Source: Arthrobacter sp. AFG7.2 (lineage in GTDB: Bacteria > Actinomycetota > Actinomycetes > Actinomycetales > Micrococcaceae). Taken from it: a stretch of DNA of 64,000 nt. The position numbers and the translations under genes are program-made. The stretch covers positions 1-64,000 of the forward strand of contig NZ_PJMB01000005.1 in the NCBI RefSeq assembly GCF_002892835.1, written 5' to 3'. Below are positions 43,062 through 51,836 of this stretch, piece by piece (the first letter of the stretch is position 1; every line of letters begins with the position of its first letter). The notes beneath the pieces were generated by a model, which was not told the DNA's origin, did not search any database, and saw only the letters and a list, made by a program, of their open reading frames with translations.

Positions 43062-43580
43062 ATGGGCGCGACCTCCCTCATGCTGCTGGTAGTGAATACT
43101 GCCACTGTTTTCTGGGCCGCCTGGGCTGTCGGGGACGGCGTGGACTCCGGGATCGGATTTTTCTACTTCCTCTCCGCCGTCAGCTTTCCGCTTTTCATCG
43201 TTACCATGGTTCTGGCAGTGATCTCCGTTGTTCGAAAGAAGGGTTATGTTCTCGGTGCCATGACCGCCGTAATTTCGCTCGTATCTTCAGAGACCTTGGG
43301 GGCCTGCTTGATCAGGAAATCAGTAGCGATCTCGATGCTCGTGCTGGCGGTTAGCGTCACCCTCCTGATAAGCGGAGGATTCGCGCTATGGAACGCCGGG
43401 ATAGTTGCGGATGAGAACAACTTGGCGACAAGCTTCACGCCTCTTCTATGGCTTCCATTCGGGGCGGGACTCATCGGCTTCATGGTGAGCCTCCCTTGGT
43501 TCCTAGGGACGGTTACCACCACACCACGGCCAAGGACTGAGCGTGAGAGGATTTCCTCCAGGCCGCCGGGTGACAAATAG
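43062..43580 (+). CDS. Membrane protein of unknown function
   Basis: A 172-residue protein with about four helices (around LMLLVVNTATVFWAAWAV, FFYFLSAVSFPLFIVTMVLAVI, SVAISMLVLAVSVTLLISGG, LPFGAGLIGFMVSLPWFLG). The ATG at 43062 or a TTG two codons upstream is the start; the ribosome site is weak. Not recognised. Confidence 0.5.
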   Translation: MGATSLMLLVVNTATVFWAAWAVGDGVDSGIGFFYFLSAVSFPLFIVTMVLAVISVVRKKGYVLGAMTAVISLVSSETLGACLIRKSVAISMLVLAVSVTLLISGGFALWNAGIVADENNLATSFTPLLWLPFGAGLIGFMVSLPWFLGTVTTTPRPRTERERISSRPPGDK

Positions 43581-43811
43581 CACTGGGAAAAACCGCCATT
43601 TATCGCTGCGAATCACATTTTCCGGCGGCAGAACGTCGCACCTCTTCAATGAGCGCTCGTTCTCGGAATTCTCGATGCGATCTTCTCTCGCTATCCTTTG
43701 CTTTCAAAAACATGGGCTCGCCGCACACCCTGGCTTGGGTGCGCGAGTTGGAGTGCCAGTAGATTGGGCGATGAGCGGGAAACGCCATCAGGGCTAGGAA
43801 AAGGGTTGAGC
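43581..43811. other. 231-bp gap, nothing recognised
   Basis: No convincing gene or repeat. The last bases carry the AAAAGGG ribosome site of the next gene. Confidence 0.4.
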
Positions 43812-44552
43812 GTGGCGGGGAAGAATACCCGGAATGAGATCTGGCCCTACTCCACTTTCGGGGTGGTGGTGCTGGTCGGGACTGTTGCACTCATGCTGTT
43901 CGGCGTGAACTCTTCGGTGTCGGCGGACATCGGGCCGCTTCTTGCGGGGCTGGCTCTCAGCACCTATGTATTCCGCTTCGGCCTGCCTTGGAGGTGGCTG
44001 AACTTCCTGTTCCTTGCATCATTCTTGATCGTCGGCATGCTGCTGGGGCAACCCGGCCTCATGTGGATGGGCGGCTATCTTGCAGGGGCCCAGTTCGGCG
44101 TTGCCTGGAGGCTCACGGCCAAAAAGTCGAAGGTGAAAGCCACGTGGACTGTAAACGGGCGGGGAATCGATACCCTGACTGAGGCTCGCAAGGTTGCCAG
44201 GCAGGAGCTGGATATATTGGACGGTGAACGCCATCACCGCTTGGTAGTGGAACATGGTCCGGCTCGTTTCGAGGTCGCCGGAAGCATGCCATCGAGCCTG
44301 GTTTGCCACCGTAACCATGATGCAAACAATGATTTTTCGTGGGCAGTGCTGAAAAACCCCGGGCAAACAGAGGACAGATCGGTAGAGGTCCCGATCGGAC
44401 GCATCGAAGGCTTCATTCCCTCCCGCTACGTCAATGACGTCGGGGCTGTTGATAAGGCGCTGAAAGAGTTCTTAAAGAACCCGACCGCAGCGCCACCTGG
44501 TCCGGAGTGGGACACGGCAGAGATTGCATTCGACCTGCGCCTGAGCGCCTGA
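43812..44552 (+). CDS. Membrane-anchored hypothetical protein
   Basis: A 246-residue protein. Three N-terminal helices (about 14-85) are followed by a soluble C-terminal domain of about 150 residues with an unusual His-rich stretch (CHRNHDANNDFSW). The GTG at 43812 follows AGGAAAAGGG. A longer frame upstream to 43698 lacks support. The soluble domain is not recognised. The next gene starts 8 bp later. Confidence 0.6.
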   Translation: MAGKNTRNEIWPYSTFGVVVLVGTVALMLFGVNSSVSADIGPLLAGLALSTYVFRFGLPWRWLNFLFLASFLIVGMLLGQPGLMWMGGYLAGAQFGVAWRLTAKKSKVKATWTVNGRGIDTLTEARKVARQELDILDGERHHRLVVEHGPARFEVAGSMPSSLVCHRNHDANNDFSWAVLKNPGQTEDRSVEVPIGRIEGFIPSRYVNDVGAVDKALKEFLKNPTAAPPGPEWDTAEIAFDLRLSA

Positions 44553-44560
44553 CACCGGAA

Positions 44561-45184
44561 ATGGCATCCGAAATGACGACAAGCGTAAACGCCCTGGCCC
44601 TCGATATGCTCACGTTTTCCGGGCTGCTTCGAATCATCCGTCAGCCGCAGTTGGCCGAGAACTATGAGGCACGGGCGAAGTACCTTCTAGCCAATCCCGC
44701 AGCCAAAGACGTGGAGGAAACCCGTGCATGGGTTCGCCTGACACTCCAGGGAGGCGCCGGTGGCCTCGGCGACATGTACGTGCAGAAGGCGGACGGGTCG
44801 GTGGACGAGGTGCTCACCCGGCAATACATGGAACTGCTGCAGAAAATGACCGACTTCGCGAACGGCGGGGACGAGCCGTCGTCACTGCTCCAGCAGATGG
44901 GGAGCGCCATGTTCGCCCACGGATACACCTACGTTCGCCTGGTGGAGGTGGTCCCAACGGGCAAGTGGCCCTTCCGGCGCGGCCGTACCATGTACGAGGT
45001 GATGACCGCACCTGGCGTGACCCGCCTGGTGGATTCGACTCTTCTTGGTGGCGCCGTCGGCTACGATCCTCGCGGCTCCCGGCGGGACATGCAGGAGTGC
45101 CAGATGACGGCACGCCGCATGTTCGATGAGGGCCGGACCGATGACTGGGTTCACTTCTCAAGCTCCCAGGTGATTCCCGGCTAG
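44561..45184 (+). CDS. Hypothetical soluble protein
   Basis: A 207-residue protein. An N-terminal helical half contains LTLQGGAGGLGDMYVQKADG, a pattern seen in some small immunity-like DUF proteins (weak resemblance). The C-terminal half is basic (TGKWPFRRGRTMYE and RRDMQECQMTARRM). The start at 44561 is the first ATG clear of the previous gene; one at 44573 is possible. It lies next to the membrane-anchored protein and may work with it. Confidence 0.6.
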   Translation: MASEMTTSVNALALDMLTFSGLLRIIRQPQLAENYEARAKYLLANPAAKDVEETRAWVRLTLQGGAGGLGDMYVQKADGSVDEVLTRQYMELLQKMTDFANGGDEPSSLLQQMGSAMFAHGYTYVRLVEVVPTGKWPFRRGRTMYEVMTAPGVTRLVDSTLLGGAVGYDPRGSRRDMQECQMTARRMFDEGRTDDWVHFSSSQVIPG

Positions 45185-45288
45185 ACGCTGCGGCGGGCCA
45201 CTGCGTGAAGCTGCCCTTCCCCTCAAGCCACCGCCATTGACCGCCAACGTCTGCATATGAGGGGTTCTGCAACCGCGGGTCTTCGGGG

Positions 45289-45333
45289 TTGACCTACAAG
45301 GCGATCGAGTTCATAGTAAGTCGTATACGATTT
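45289..45333 (+). promoter_or_regulatory. Promoter and GntR-type operator of the homoprotocatechuate operon
   Basis: TTGACC (45289-45294), 17 bp and CATAGT (45312-45317) form the promoter. The palindrome TCGTATACGA (45321-45330), extended imperfectly to 45318-45333, covers the expected start point. A GTATAC core is typical of FCD-type GntR regulators, and such a regulator is the second gene of the operon. Confidence 0.55.
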
Positions 45334-45355
45334 CGTACCTCATGAGGGGGATGCT

Positions 45356-46816
45356 TTGGAGCAGGTCAACGGGGACACTCTGGCAGCAGCACGCAAGGTC
45401 ATCGCGGTGCACATCAACTACCCCAGCCGGGCGGCGCAGCGCGGCCGGACGCCAGCCCAGCCCTCCTACTTCCTCAAGCCGTCGTCGTCCCTGGCACTGA
45501 CGGACAGCGCCGTTGAGCGGCCCGCCGGCTGCGAGCTGCTTGGCTACGAGGGTGAGGTTGCCCTGGTTATTGGCAAGGCCGCCCGCCGCGTCGGGCTGGA
45601 CGACGCGTGGAGCCATGTGGCCGCCGTGACCGCGAGCAATGACCTCGGCGTCTACGACCTGCGCTGGGCGGACAAGGGCTCGAACCTGCGGTCCAAGGGC
45701 GGTGACGGATTCACGCCGGTGGGCCCGGCGCTGATCCCGGCAGACGCCGTCGACCCCGCCCAACTGCGCATCCGCACCTGGCACAACGGCGAACTGGTCC
45801 AGGACGACACCACGAAGGACCTGCTTTTCCCCTTCGCCCGGCTCGTGGCGGACCTGTCCCAGCTGCTCACCCTCGAGGAGGGCGACATCATCCTCACCGG
45901 CACCCCCGCCGGAGCATCAGTGGCCAGGCCCGGGGATGTCCTGGAAGTGGAGGTCTCCGCCGGGGACCTCACCAGCGGCCGCCTGGTTACCAGGGTGGAG
46001 GAAGGCACGACGCCGTTCGCGGACTTTGGTGCCGGCCCCAAGGTTGATGACGTGCAGCGGGAGGAAGCATACGGATCCCGGGAGGCCGCCGGGCTGCCCG
46101 CCGTCGGCCCCGCCCTGTCGCCCGGGCTGAAAGCCAAGCTGGAGAGCGTCGCCACGGCCACCCTGTCCTCCCAGCTGCGCAAGCGCGGCCTGAACAACGT
46201 GAGCATCGACGGCCTGCAGGCCACCCGTCCGGACCGCCGCGTGGTGGGCCTGGCCCGGACCTTGCGCTACGTCCCCAACCGCGAGGATCTCTTCAAGACC
46301 CACGGCGGCGGTTTCAACGCCCAAAAGCGGGCCATCGACTCGGTCAACGAGGGCGAGATCCTGGTGATGGAAGCCCGCGGCGAAAAAGGCACCGGAACCG
46401 TTGGCGACATCCTCGCCCTGCGCGCCCAGGTGCGCGGCGCCGCAGCCATCATCACCGACGGCGGCGTCCGCGACTACACCGCCGTGGCCGGGCTGGAGAT
46501 GCCCACCTGGTTCGCCAACCCGCATCCCGCTGTTCTGGGCCGCCGGCACGTCCCCTGGGACACGGACATCACCATCGCCTGCGGTGGCGCCACCGTCCAG
46601 CCCGGCGACATTATCGTGGCCGACTCCGACGGCATCCTGGTCATCCCCCCGGCCATCGCCGAAGAGCTCGTGGACGACTGCATCCGGCAGGAACACGAAG
46701 AAACCTTCATCTTCGAGATGGTCAAGCAGGGCAACAGCGTGGACGGGCTCTACCCGATGAACGCCGCATGGCAGGCCCGGTTCAAGGAGTGGGAAGCCGG
46801 CCGGGCCAATGACTGA
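45356..46816 (+). CDS. Fusion of FAH-domain isomerase/decarboxylase (HpaG-like) and RraA-like aldolase/decarboxylase
   Basis: A 486-residue fusion. Residues about 15-230 form an FAH domain (GYEGEVALVIG, NDLGVYDLRW, KGGDGFTPVGP, GDIILTGTPAGAS). Residues about 260-475 form an RraA-like domain (TATLSSQLRKRGL, GTVGDILALRA, GAAAIITDGGVRDY with the Arg-Asp pair). TTG start with AGGGGG five bases before. HpaG is normally two FAH domains that decarboxylate and isomerise the C8 product of ring cleavage. Here the second half is replaced by RraA, whose relatives decarboxylate oxaloacetate and cleave 4-hydroxy-4-methyl-2-oxoglutarate. It probably supplies the decarboxylation step in this operon. Confidence 0.85.
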   Translation: MEQVNGDTLAAARKVIAVHINYPSRAAQRGRTPAQPSYFLKPSSSLALTDSAVERPAGCELLGYEGEVALVIGKAARRVGLDDAWSHVAAVTASNDLGVYDLRWADKGSNLRSKGGDGFTPVGPALIPADAVDPAQLRIRTWHNGELVQDDTTKDLLFPFARLVADLSQLLTLEEGDIILTGTPAGASVARPGDVLEVEVSAGDLTSGRLVTRVEEGTTPFADFGAGPKVDDVQREEAYGSREAAGLPAVGPALSPGLKAKLESVATATLSSQLRKRGLNNVSIDGLQATRPDRRVVGLARTLRYVPNREDLFKTHGGGFNAQKRAIDSVNEGEILVMEARGEKGTGTVGDILALRAQVRGAAAIITDGGVRDYTAVAGLEMPTWFANPHPAVLGRRHVPWDTDITIACGGATVQPGDIIVADSDGILVIPPAIAEELVDDCIRQEHEETFIFEMVKQGNSVDGLYPMNAAWQARFKEWEAGRAND

Positions 46817-47495
46817 AACAACCATTACCGACCTGCCGGCGCCGGCCACTCCCGGGAGCAAGTCGGAGCAGGCGTACCAGGCCGTGAAGGCGCGGATCGT
46901 CGAAGGCGCGTACACCCCGGGCTACCGCCTGGTCCTGGCTGCCATCGCCAAGGACCTGGGGTTCAGCGTGGTTCCGGTCCGGGAAGCGATCCGCCGGCTT
47001 GAGGCCGAAGGCCTGGTGACGTTTGAACGGAACGTGGGAGCGACTGTTTCCGGCATTGATCCCACTGAGTACCTCTACACGATGCAGACCTTGAGCATTG
47101 TGGAAGGTGCTGCCACGGCATTGTCCGCTCCCCTGATCGATTCGGTGGCAATTGCCCGGGCCCGTGCCGTGAACAGGGAGATGCGTCAGTGCCTGGACCA
47201 CTTCGATCCTGTCCGGTTTACGCAGCTCAACCAGGACTTCCACAGCATCCTGTTCGAGCACTGCCCCAACCCTCACATCCTGGACCTGGTGCACCGCGGC
47301 TGGAACCGGCTGGCATCCCTGCGGTCCTCCACCTTCCGCTTCGTCCCCGGCCGCGCGCGCGCGTCGGTGGACGAACACGAAGCGCTCCTGAAGCTCATTG
47401 AAACCGGCGCGGACGCCGACGACATCGAGAAGGCCGCACGGATACACCGCTCCGCCACGCTTGACGCCTACCTCGCCCAGGCCAAAACCATCTGA
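46809..47495 (+). CDS. GntR (FCD) family regulator
   Basis: A 228-residue GntR protein with a winged helix-turn-helix (about 18-75, ARIVEGAYTPGYRLVLAAIAKDLGFSVVPVREAIRRLEAEGLV) and an all-helical FCD ligand domain with metal-ligand residues near LNQDFHSILFEHC and VDEHEALL. It overlaps the fusion gene by 8 bp, so it is co-transcribed with the pathway and probably autoregulates it through the palindrome at 45321. The inducer is likely a pathway acid. Confidence 0.9.
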   Translation: MTETTITDLPAPATPGSKSEQAYQAVKARIVEGAYTPGYRLVLAAIAKDLGFSVVPVREAIRRLEAEGLVTFERNVGATVSGIDPTEYLYTMQTLSIVEGAATALSAPLIDSVAIARARAVNREMRQCLDHFDPVRFTQLNQDFHSILFEHCPNPHILDLVHRGWNRLASLRSSTFRFVPGRARASVDEHEALLKLIETGADADDIEKAARIHRSATLDAYLAQAKTI

Positions 47496-47532
47496 TACTC
47501 CCCGCCCGATCAGAAGCAGTAAGGAAACAACA

Positions 47533-49074
47533 ATGACGTTCACTTCCCAGGAAACCAGCACCCACTATGTGCCGCAGGACCTTCCGACCCACATCCAGCA
47601 CTACATTAACGGCCGGTTCGTCGACTCCGTGGGCGGCAAGACCTTCGATGTCCTGGACCCGGTATCCAACCGGAACTACGCCACCGCCGCGGCCGGCCAG
47701 AAAGAGGACATCGACCTCGCCGTCGCCGCTGCCCGCGAAGCCTTCGTCAACGGCCCGTGGCCGAAGATGAAGCCCCGCGAGCGTGCCCGGGTCCTGAACA
47801 GGATCGCCGACGCCGTCGAAGCCCAGGAAGCCCGGCTCGCAGAACTGGAAACCTTCGACACCGGCCTGCCCATCACGCAGGCCAAGGGCCAGGCGCTGCG
47901 GGCAGCCGAGAACTTCCGTTTCTTCGCAGACCTGATCGTGGCCCAGTTCGACGACGCCATGAAGGTCCCCGGCTCGCAGATCAACTACGTGAACCGCAAG
48001 CCGATCGGCGTCGCCGGGCTCATCACACCGTGGAACACCCCGTTCATGCTGGAGTCCTGGAAGCTCGCCCCCGCGCTGGCCACCGGCAACACCGTGGTCC
48101 TCAAGCCCGCCGAGTTCACCCCGCTCTCGGCCTCCCTATGGGCCACCATCTTCAAAGATGCAGGCCTGCCCGACGGCGTGTTCAACCTGGTCAACGGCCT
48201 GGGCGAGGAAGCCGGCGACGCGCTCGTCAAGCACCCGGACGTGCCGCTGATTTCCTTCACGGGCGAGACCACCACCGGCCAGACGATCTTCCGGAACGCC
48301 GCTGAGAACCTCAAGGGCCTCTCCATGGAGCTCGGCGGCAAGTCCCCCTGCGTGGTGTTCGCCGACGCCGACCTGGACGCCGCCATCGACTCAGCCCTGT
48401 TCGGGGTCTTCTCCCTCAACGGCGAACGCTGCACCGCCGGCTCCCGCATCCTGGTGGAGCGGGCAATCTACGACGAGTTCTGCGACAAGTACGCCGCCCG
48501 GGCCAAGAACATCGTGGTGGGGGACCCGCACGATCCCAAGACCCAGGTGGGCGCCCTGGTCCACCCGGAGCACTACGACAAGGTGGCCTCCTACGTGGAG
48601 ATCGGCAAATCCGAAGGCCGGCTCCTCGCCGGCGGCGGGCGGCCTGATCACCTGCCCGAAGGCAACTACATCGCACCCACCGTGTTCGCCGACGTCGCCC
48701 CCGACGCCCGGATCTTCCAGGAGGAGATCTTCGGCCCCGTCGTCGCGATCACCCCGTTCGAAAACGACGACGAAGCCCTCGCCCTGGCCAACAACACCAG
48801 GTACGGCCTCGCCGCCTACATCTGGACCCAGAACCTGACCCGCGCCCACAACTTCTCCCAGAACGTCGAGGCCGGCATGGTCTGGCTGAACAGCCACAAC
48901 GTCCGTGACCTCCGCACACCGTTTGGCGGCGTCAAGGCCTCCGGCCTGGGCCACGAGGGCGGCTACCGCTCCATCGACTTCTACACCGACCAGCAGGCCG
49001 TGCACATCACGCTCGGCACCGTCCACACGCCCAAGTTCGGCAGCATCGAAGACTCCGCCGCCAACAAAGGCTAA
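47533..49074 (+). CDS. hpaE: 5-carboxymethyl-2-hydroxymuconate semialdehyde dehydrogenase (HpaE)
   Basis: A 513-residue aldehyde dehydrogenase with Glu in MELGGKSP, Cys in NGERCTAGSR, and PWNTPFMLESWKLAPAL. HpaE-type features include FVNGPWPKMKPRERARVL and the late SHNVRDLRTPFGGVK, where homoprotocatechuate-pathway enzymes have a conserved NVRDLRTPFGG. It oxidises the ring-cleavage semialdehyde with NAD. The ATG at 47533 has AAGGA. It lies between the regulator and hpaD. Confidence 0.92.
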   Translation: MTFTSQETSTHYVPQDLPTHIQHYINGRFVDSVGGKTFDVLDPVSNRNYATAAAGQKEDIDLAVAAAREAFVNGPWPKMKPRERARVLNRIADAVEAQEARLAELETFDTGLPITQAKGQALRAAENFRFFADLIVAQFDDAMKVPGSQINYVNRKPIGVAGLITPWNTPFMLESWKLAPALATGNTVVLKPAEFTPLSASLWATIFKDAGLPDGVFNLVNGLGEEAGDALVKHPDVPLISFTGETTTGQTIFRNAAENLKGLSMELGGKSPCVVFADADLDAAIDSALFGVFSLNGERCTAGSRILVERAIYDEFCDKYAARAKNIVVGDPHDPKTQVGALVHPEHYDKVASYVEIGKSEGRLLAGGGRPDHLPEGNYIAPTVFADVAPDARIFQEEIFGPVVAITPFENDDEALALANNTRYGLAAYIWTQNLTRAHNFSQNVEAGMVWLNSHNVRDLRTPFGGVKASGLGHEGGYRSIDFYTDQQAVHITLGTVHTPKFGSIEDSAANKG

Positions 49075-49160
49075 GCTCCGGCACCCAGCCCTGCCGGCCG
49101 CCGTCGCACTCCCCCGGCCGCCTTTCACAGCAGAAACCTTTCAAAGAAGAGAGACCAATC

Positions 49161-50240
49161 ATGACGAACTTCGTTCCCACCCCCTCCGTCCCTGCCCCGG
49201 ACATCGTCCGCTGCGCCTACATGGAAATCGTGGTCACCGATCTTGCCAAATCCCGCGAGTTCTACGTGGACATGCTCGGCCTGCACATCACCGAGGAAGA
49301 CGAGAACACGATCTACCTCCGCACCCTTGAGGAGTTCATCCACCACAACCTGGTGCTGCGCAAAGGACCCATCGCCGCCGTCGCAGCCTTCGCCTACCGG
49401 GTGAAGTCCCCCGCGGAGGTGGACGCCGCCGAGGCCTACTACAAGGAACTCGGCTGCCGCACCGAGCGCCGGATCGGCGGCTTCACCAAAGGTGTGGGCG
49501 ATTCCGTCCGTGTGGAGGATCCCCTGGGCTTCCCCTACGAGTTCTTCTACGACGTGGAGCACGTGGAGCGCCTCACCCAGCGCTACGACCTCTACTCCGC
49601 CGGCGAACTGGTCCGGCTGGACCACTTCAACCAGGTCACCCCGGACGTCCCGCGCGGACGCAAGTACCTCGAGGATCTCGGCTTCCGCGTCTCCGAGGAC
49701 ATCAAGGATTCCGACGGCGTCACGTACGCCGCGTGGATGCACCGGAAGCAGACCGTGCATGACACCGCCCTGACCGGCGGCAATGGACCCCGGATGCACC
49801 ACGTCGCGTTCGCCACCCACGAGAAGCACAACATCATCCAGATCTGCGACAAGATGGGCGCCCTGCGGATCAGTGACCGGATCGAGCGCGGCCCTGGCCG
49901 GCACGGCGTGTCCAACGCGTTCTACCTCTACATCCTGGACCCGGACGGCCACCGCGTGGAGATCTACACGCAGGACTACTACACCGGCGATCCGGACAAC
50001 CCCACCATCACCTGGGACGTGCACGACAACCAGCGCCGCGACTGGTGGGGCAACCCGGTGGTCCCGTCCTGGTACACCGAGGCTTCCCTGGTCCTGGACC
50101 TGGACGGCAACCCGCAGCCCGTCGTCGAACGTGAGGAAAAGAGCGAAATGGCCGTCACTGTCGGAGCCGACGGCTTCTCCTACACCCGGCCCAGCGAGGC
50201 AGCCGGGGCTGAGGGCTTCAAGCTGGGAGCGCAGCTGTAG
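49161..50240 (+). CDS. hpaD: 3,4-dihydroxyphenylacetate 2,3-dioxygenase (homoprotocatechuate dioxygenase)
   Basis: A 359-residue extradiol dioxygenase with four vicinal-oxygen-chelate modules. Metal ligands H155, H214 and E267 and the active-site residues N157, W192, H200, R243 and Y257 fall at exactly the numbers used for the Brevibacterium fuscum Fe and Arthrobacter globiformis Mn enzymes. It opens the ring of homoprotocatechuate meta to the hydroxyls to give the semialdehyde for HpaE. The metal, Fe or Mn, cannot be decided by sequence reading. Confidence 0.96.
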   Translation: MTNFVPTPSVPAPDIVRCAYMEIVVTDLAKSREFYVDMLGLHITEEDENTIYLRTLEEFIHHNLVLRKGPIAAVAAFAYRVKSPAEVDAAEAYYKELGCRTERRIGGFTKGVGDSVRVEDPLGFPYEFFYDVEHVERLTQRYDLYSAGELVRLDHFNQVTPDVPRGRKYLEDLGFRVSEDIKDSDGVTYAAWMHRKQTVHDTALTGGNGPRMHHVAFATHEKHNIIQICDKMGALRISDRIERGPGRHGVSNAFYLYILDPDGHRVEIYTQDYYTGDPDNPTITWDVHDNQRRDWWGNPVVPSWYTEASLVLDLDGNPQPVVEREEKSEMAVTVGADGFSYTRPSEAAGAEGFKLGAQL

Positions 50241-50242
50241 CC

Positions 50243-51028
50243 ATGCTGGATGACAGGACGATTGAGGCCATCGCCGATGAACTGGTGGAGGCCGGCCGCA
50301 CCCGCACCCCGGTCCCCCGCTTGACTGCCCGCTACCCGGACATGACGGTGGAGGACTCCTACGCCGTCCAGCAGCTGTGGCGGCGCCGCAACGAGGAAGC
50401 CGGCCGGACCTTGGTGGGCCGCAAGATCGGCCTCACGTCCAAAGCCATGCAGGACGCCACCGGCATCACCGAGCCGGACTACGGCGCCATCTTCGATGAC
50501 ATGGTGCTGGAAACAGGCTGCTCGGTGGAGTGGGACCAATACACGCACCCGCGGGTGGAGGTGGAACTGGCCTTCGTGCTGAAGGACGGGCTGAAAGGCC
50601 CGGGCTGCACCATCTTCGATGTCCTCAATGCCACCGACTACGTGGTTCCGGCGCTGGAGATCCTGGATTCCCGGATCGAGATGGAGGGCCGGACCATCGT
50701 GGATACCATTTCCGACAACGCCGCCATGGGTGCCATGGTGGTGGGCGGCCGCCCGGTGAAGCCGGACGCGGTGGACCTGCGCTGGGTCTCAGCGATCCTC
50801 TACAAAAACCAGACCGTGGAGGAAACCGGGGTGGCTGCAGGGGTCCTGGACCATCCTGCCAACGGGGTGCACTGGCTCGCCAACAAGATCGCGGCGCATG
50901 GTGACAGCATGAAGGCCGGCGACATCATCCTGGCAGGCTCGTTCACCCGCCCGCTGTGGGTCTACAAGGGCGATACTGTCCACGCCGACTACGGGCCCCT
51001 GGGGAGTGTCACATGCCGTTTCGAATAG
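50243..51028 (+). CDS. hpaH: 2-oxo-hept-3-ene-1,7-dioate hydratase (HpaH/HpcG)
   Basis: A 261-residue hydratase of the MhpD/HpaH family: [40 protein letters not shown] with the metal acidic residues, and [23 protein letters not shown]. It adds water to the dienoate formed after decarboxylation. It starts 2 bp after hpaD and ends overlapping hpaI by 16 bp. Confidence 0.92.
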   Translation: MLDDRTIEAIADELVEAGRTRTPVPRLTARYPDMTVEDSYAVQQLWRRRNEEAGRTLVGRKIGLTSKAMQDATGITEPDYGAIFDDMVLETGCSVEWDQYTHPRVEVELAFVLKDGLKGPGCTIFDVLNATDYVVPALEILDSRIEMEGRTIVDTISDNAAMGAMVVGGRPVKPDAVDLRWVSAILYKNQTVEETGVAAGVLDHPANGVHWLANKIAAHGDSMKAGDIILAGSFTRPLWVYKGDTVHADYGPLGSVTCRFE

Positions 51029-51828
51029 AAGACACCTTCCGCGATGCCCTCAGCAAGCAAAACGGTACAGCAGGCCGGCCGCTGGCAGGGATGTGGGTGT
51101 GCTCCGGCAGCCCGCTGATCGCCGAGCTCTGCGCCGGGTCCGGCCTGGACTGGCTGCTGGTGGACGCCGAGCACAGCCCCAACGGTCTCGAATCCATCCT
51201 CGCCCAGCTCCAGGCCATCCACGGCTACCCGGTCCACACCCTGGTCCGGCCGCCCGTGAACGACACCGTGGTCATCAAGCAGTACCTGGACCTCGGCGTC
51301 CAGAACCTCCTCATCCCCATGGTGAACTCGGTGGCAGAGGCCGAGGCGGCTGTGGCGGCAACCCGCTACCCGCCCCAGGGCGTTCGCGGGGTTGGGTCGG
51401 CCCTGGCCCGCGCCGCCCGCTGGAACCGGGTCCCGGACTACCTTGTCCGAGCCTCCGAGACCATCAGCGTCACGGTCCAGATCGAATCGACGGCCGCGGT
51501 GGACGCGGTGGAGGACATCCTGAAGGTCGACGGCGTGGACGCCGTTTTCGTCGGACCCTCCGACCTTGCTGCGTCGATGGGCCTGCTGGGACAGCAGGAA
51601 CACCCCGAGGTGCGCACCGCCGTCGAACACTGCCTGGCAGCTGCGAAGGCCGCCGGTAAACCGGCCGGTGTGAACGCCTTCAACCCCGACACCGCCCGCC
51701 ACTACCTCGACACCGGCGCCAACTTCATCCTGGTGGGTGCCGACGTCGCCCTCCTCGCAAGGGGCTCCGAGGCCCTCGCCGCACAGTACGTCACCACGAA
51801 GGACGGCAGCGCCCGCACCAGCTACTGA
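51013..51828 (+). CDS. hpaI: 4-hydroxy-2-oxo-heptane-1,7-dioate aldolase (HpaI)
   Basis: A 271-residue class II HpcH/HpaI aldolase with DAEHSPNGLE, a metal-binding Glu in VQIESTAAVDAVEDI, the conserved Arg region PPQGVRGVGSALARA and VDAVFVGPSDLAASMG. It cleaves the hydroxy-oxo diacid to pyruvate and succinic semialdehyde. The ATG at 51013 uses GGGGAG inside hpaH. It is the last gene of the operon and converges with the DUF4386 gene. HpaB/HpaC, which would make homoprotocatechuate, are not in the window. Confidence 0.92.
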   Translation: MPFRIEDTFRDALSKQNGTAGRPLAGMWVCSGSPLIAELCAGSGLDWLLVDAEHSPNGLESILAQLQAIHGYPVHTLVRPPVNDTVVIKQYLDLGVQNLLIPMVNSVAEAEAAVAATRYPPQGVRGVGSALARAARWNRVPDYLVRASETISVTVQIESTAAVDAVEDILKVDGVDAVFVGPSDLAASMGLLGQQEHPEVRTAVEHCLAAAKAAGKPAGVNAFNPDTARHYLDTGANFILVGADVALLARGSEALAAQYVTTKDGSARTSY

Positions 51829-51836
51829 CCCTTCCT

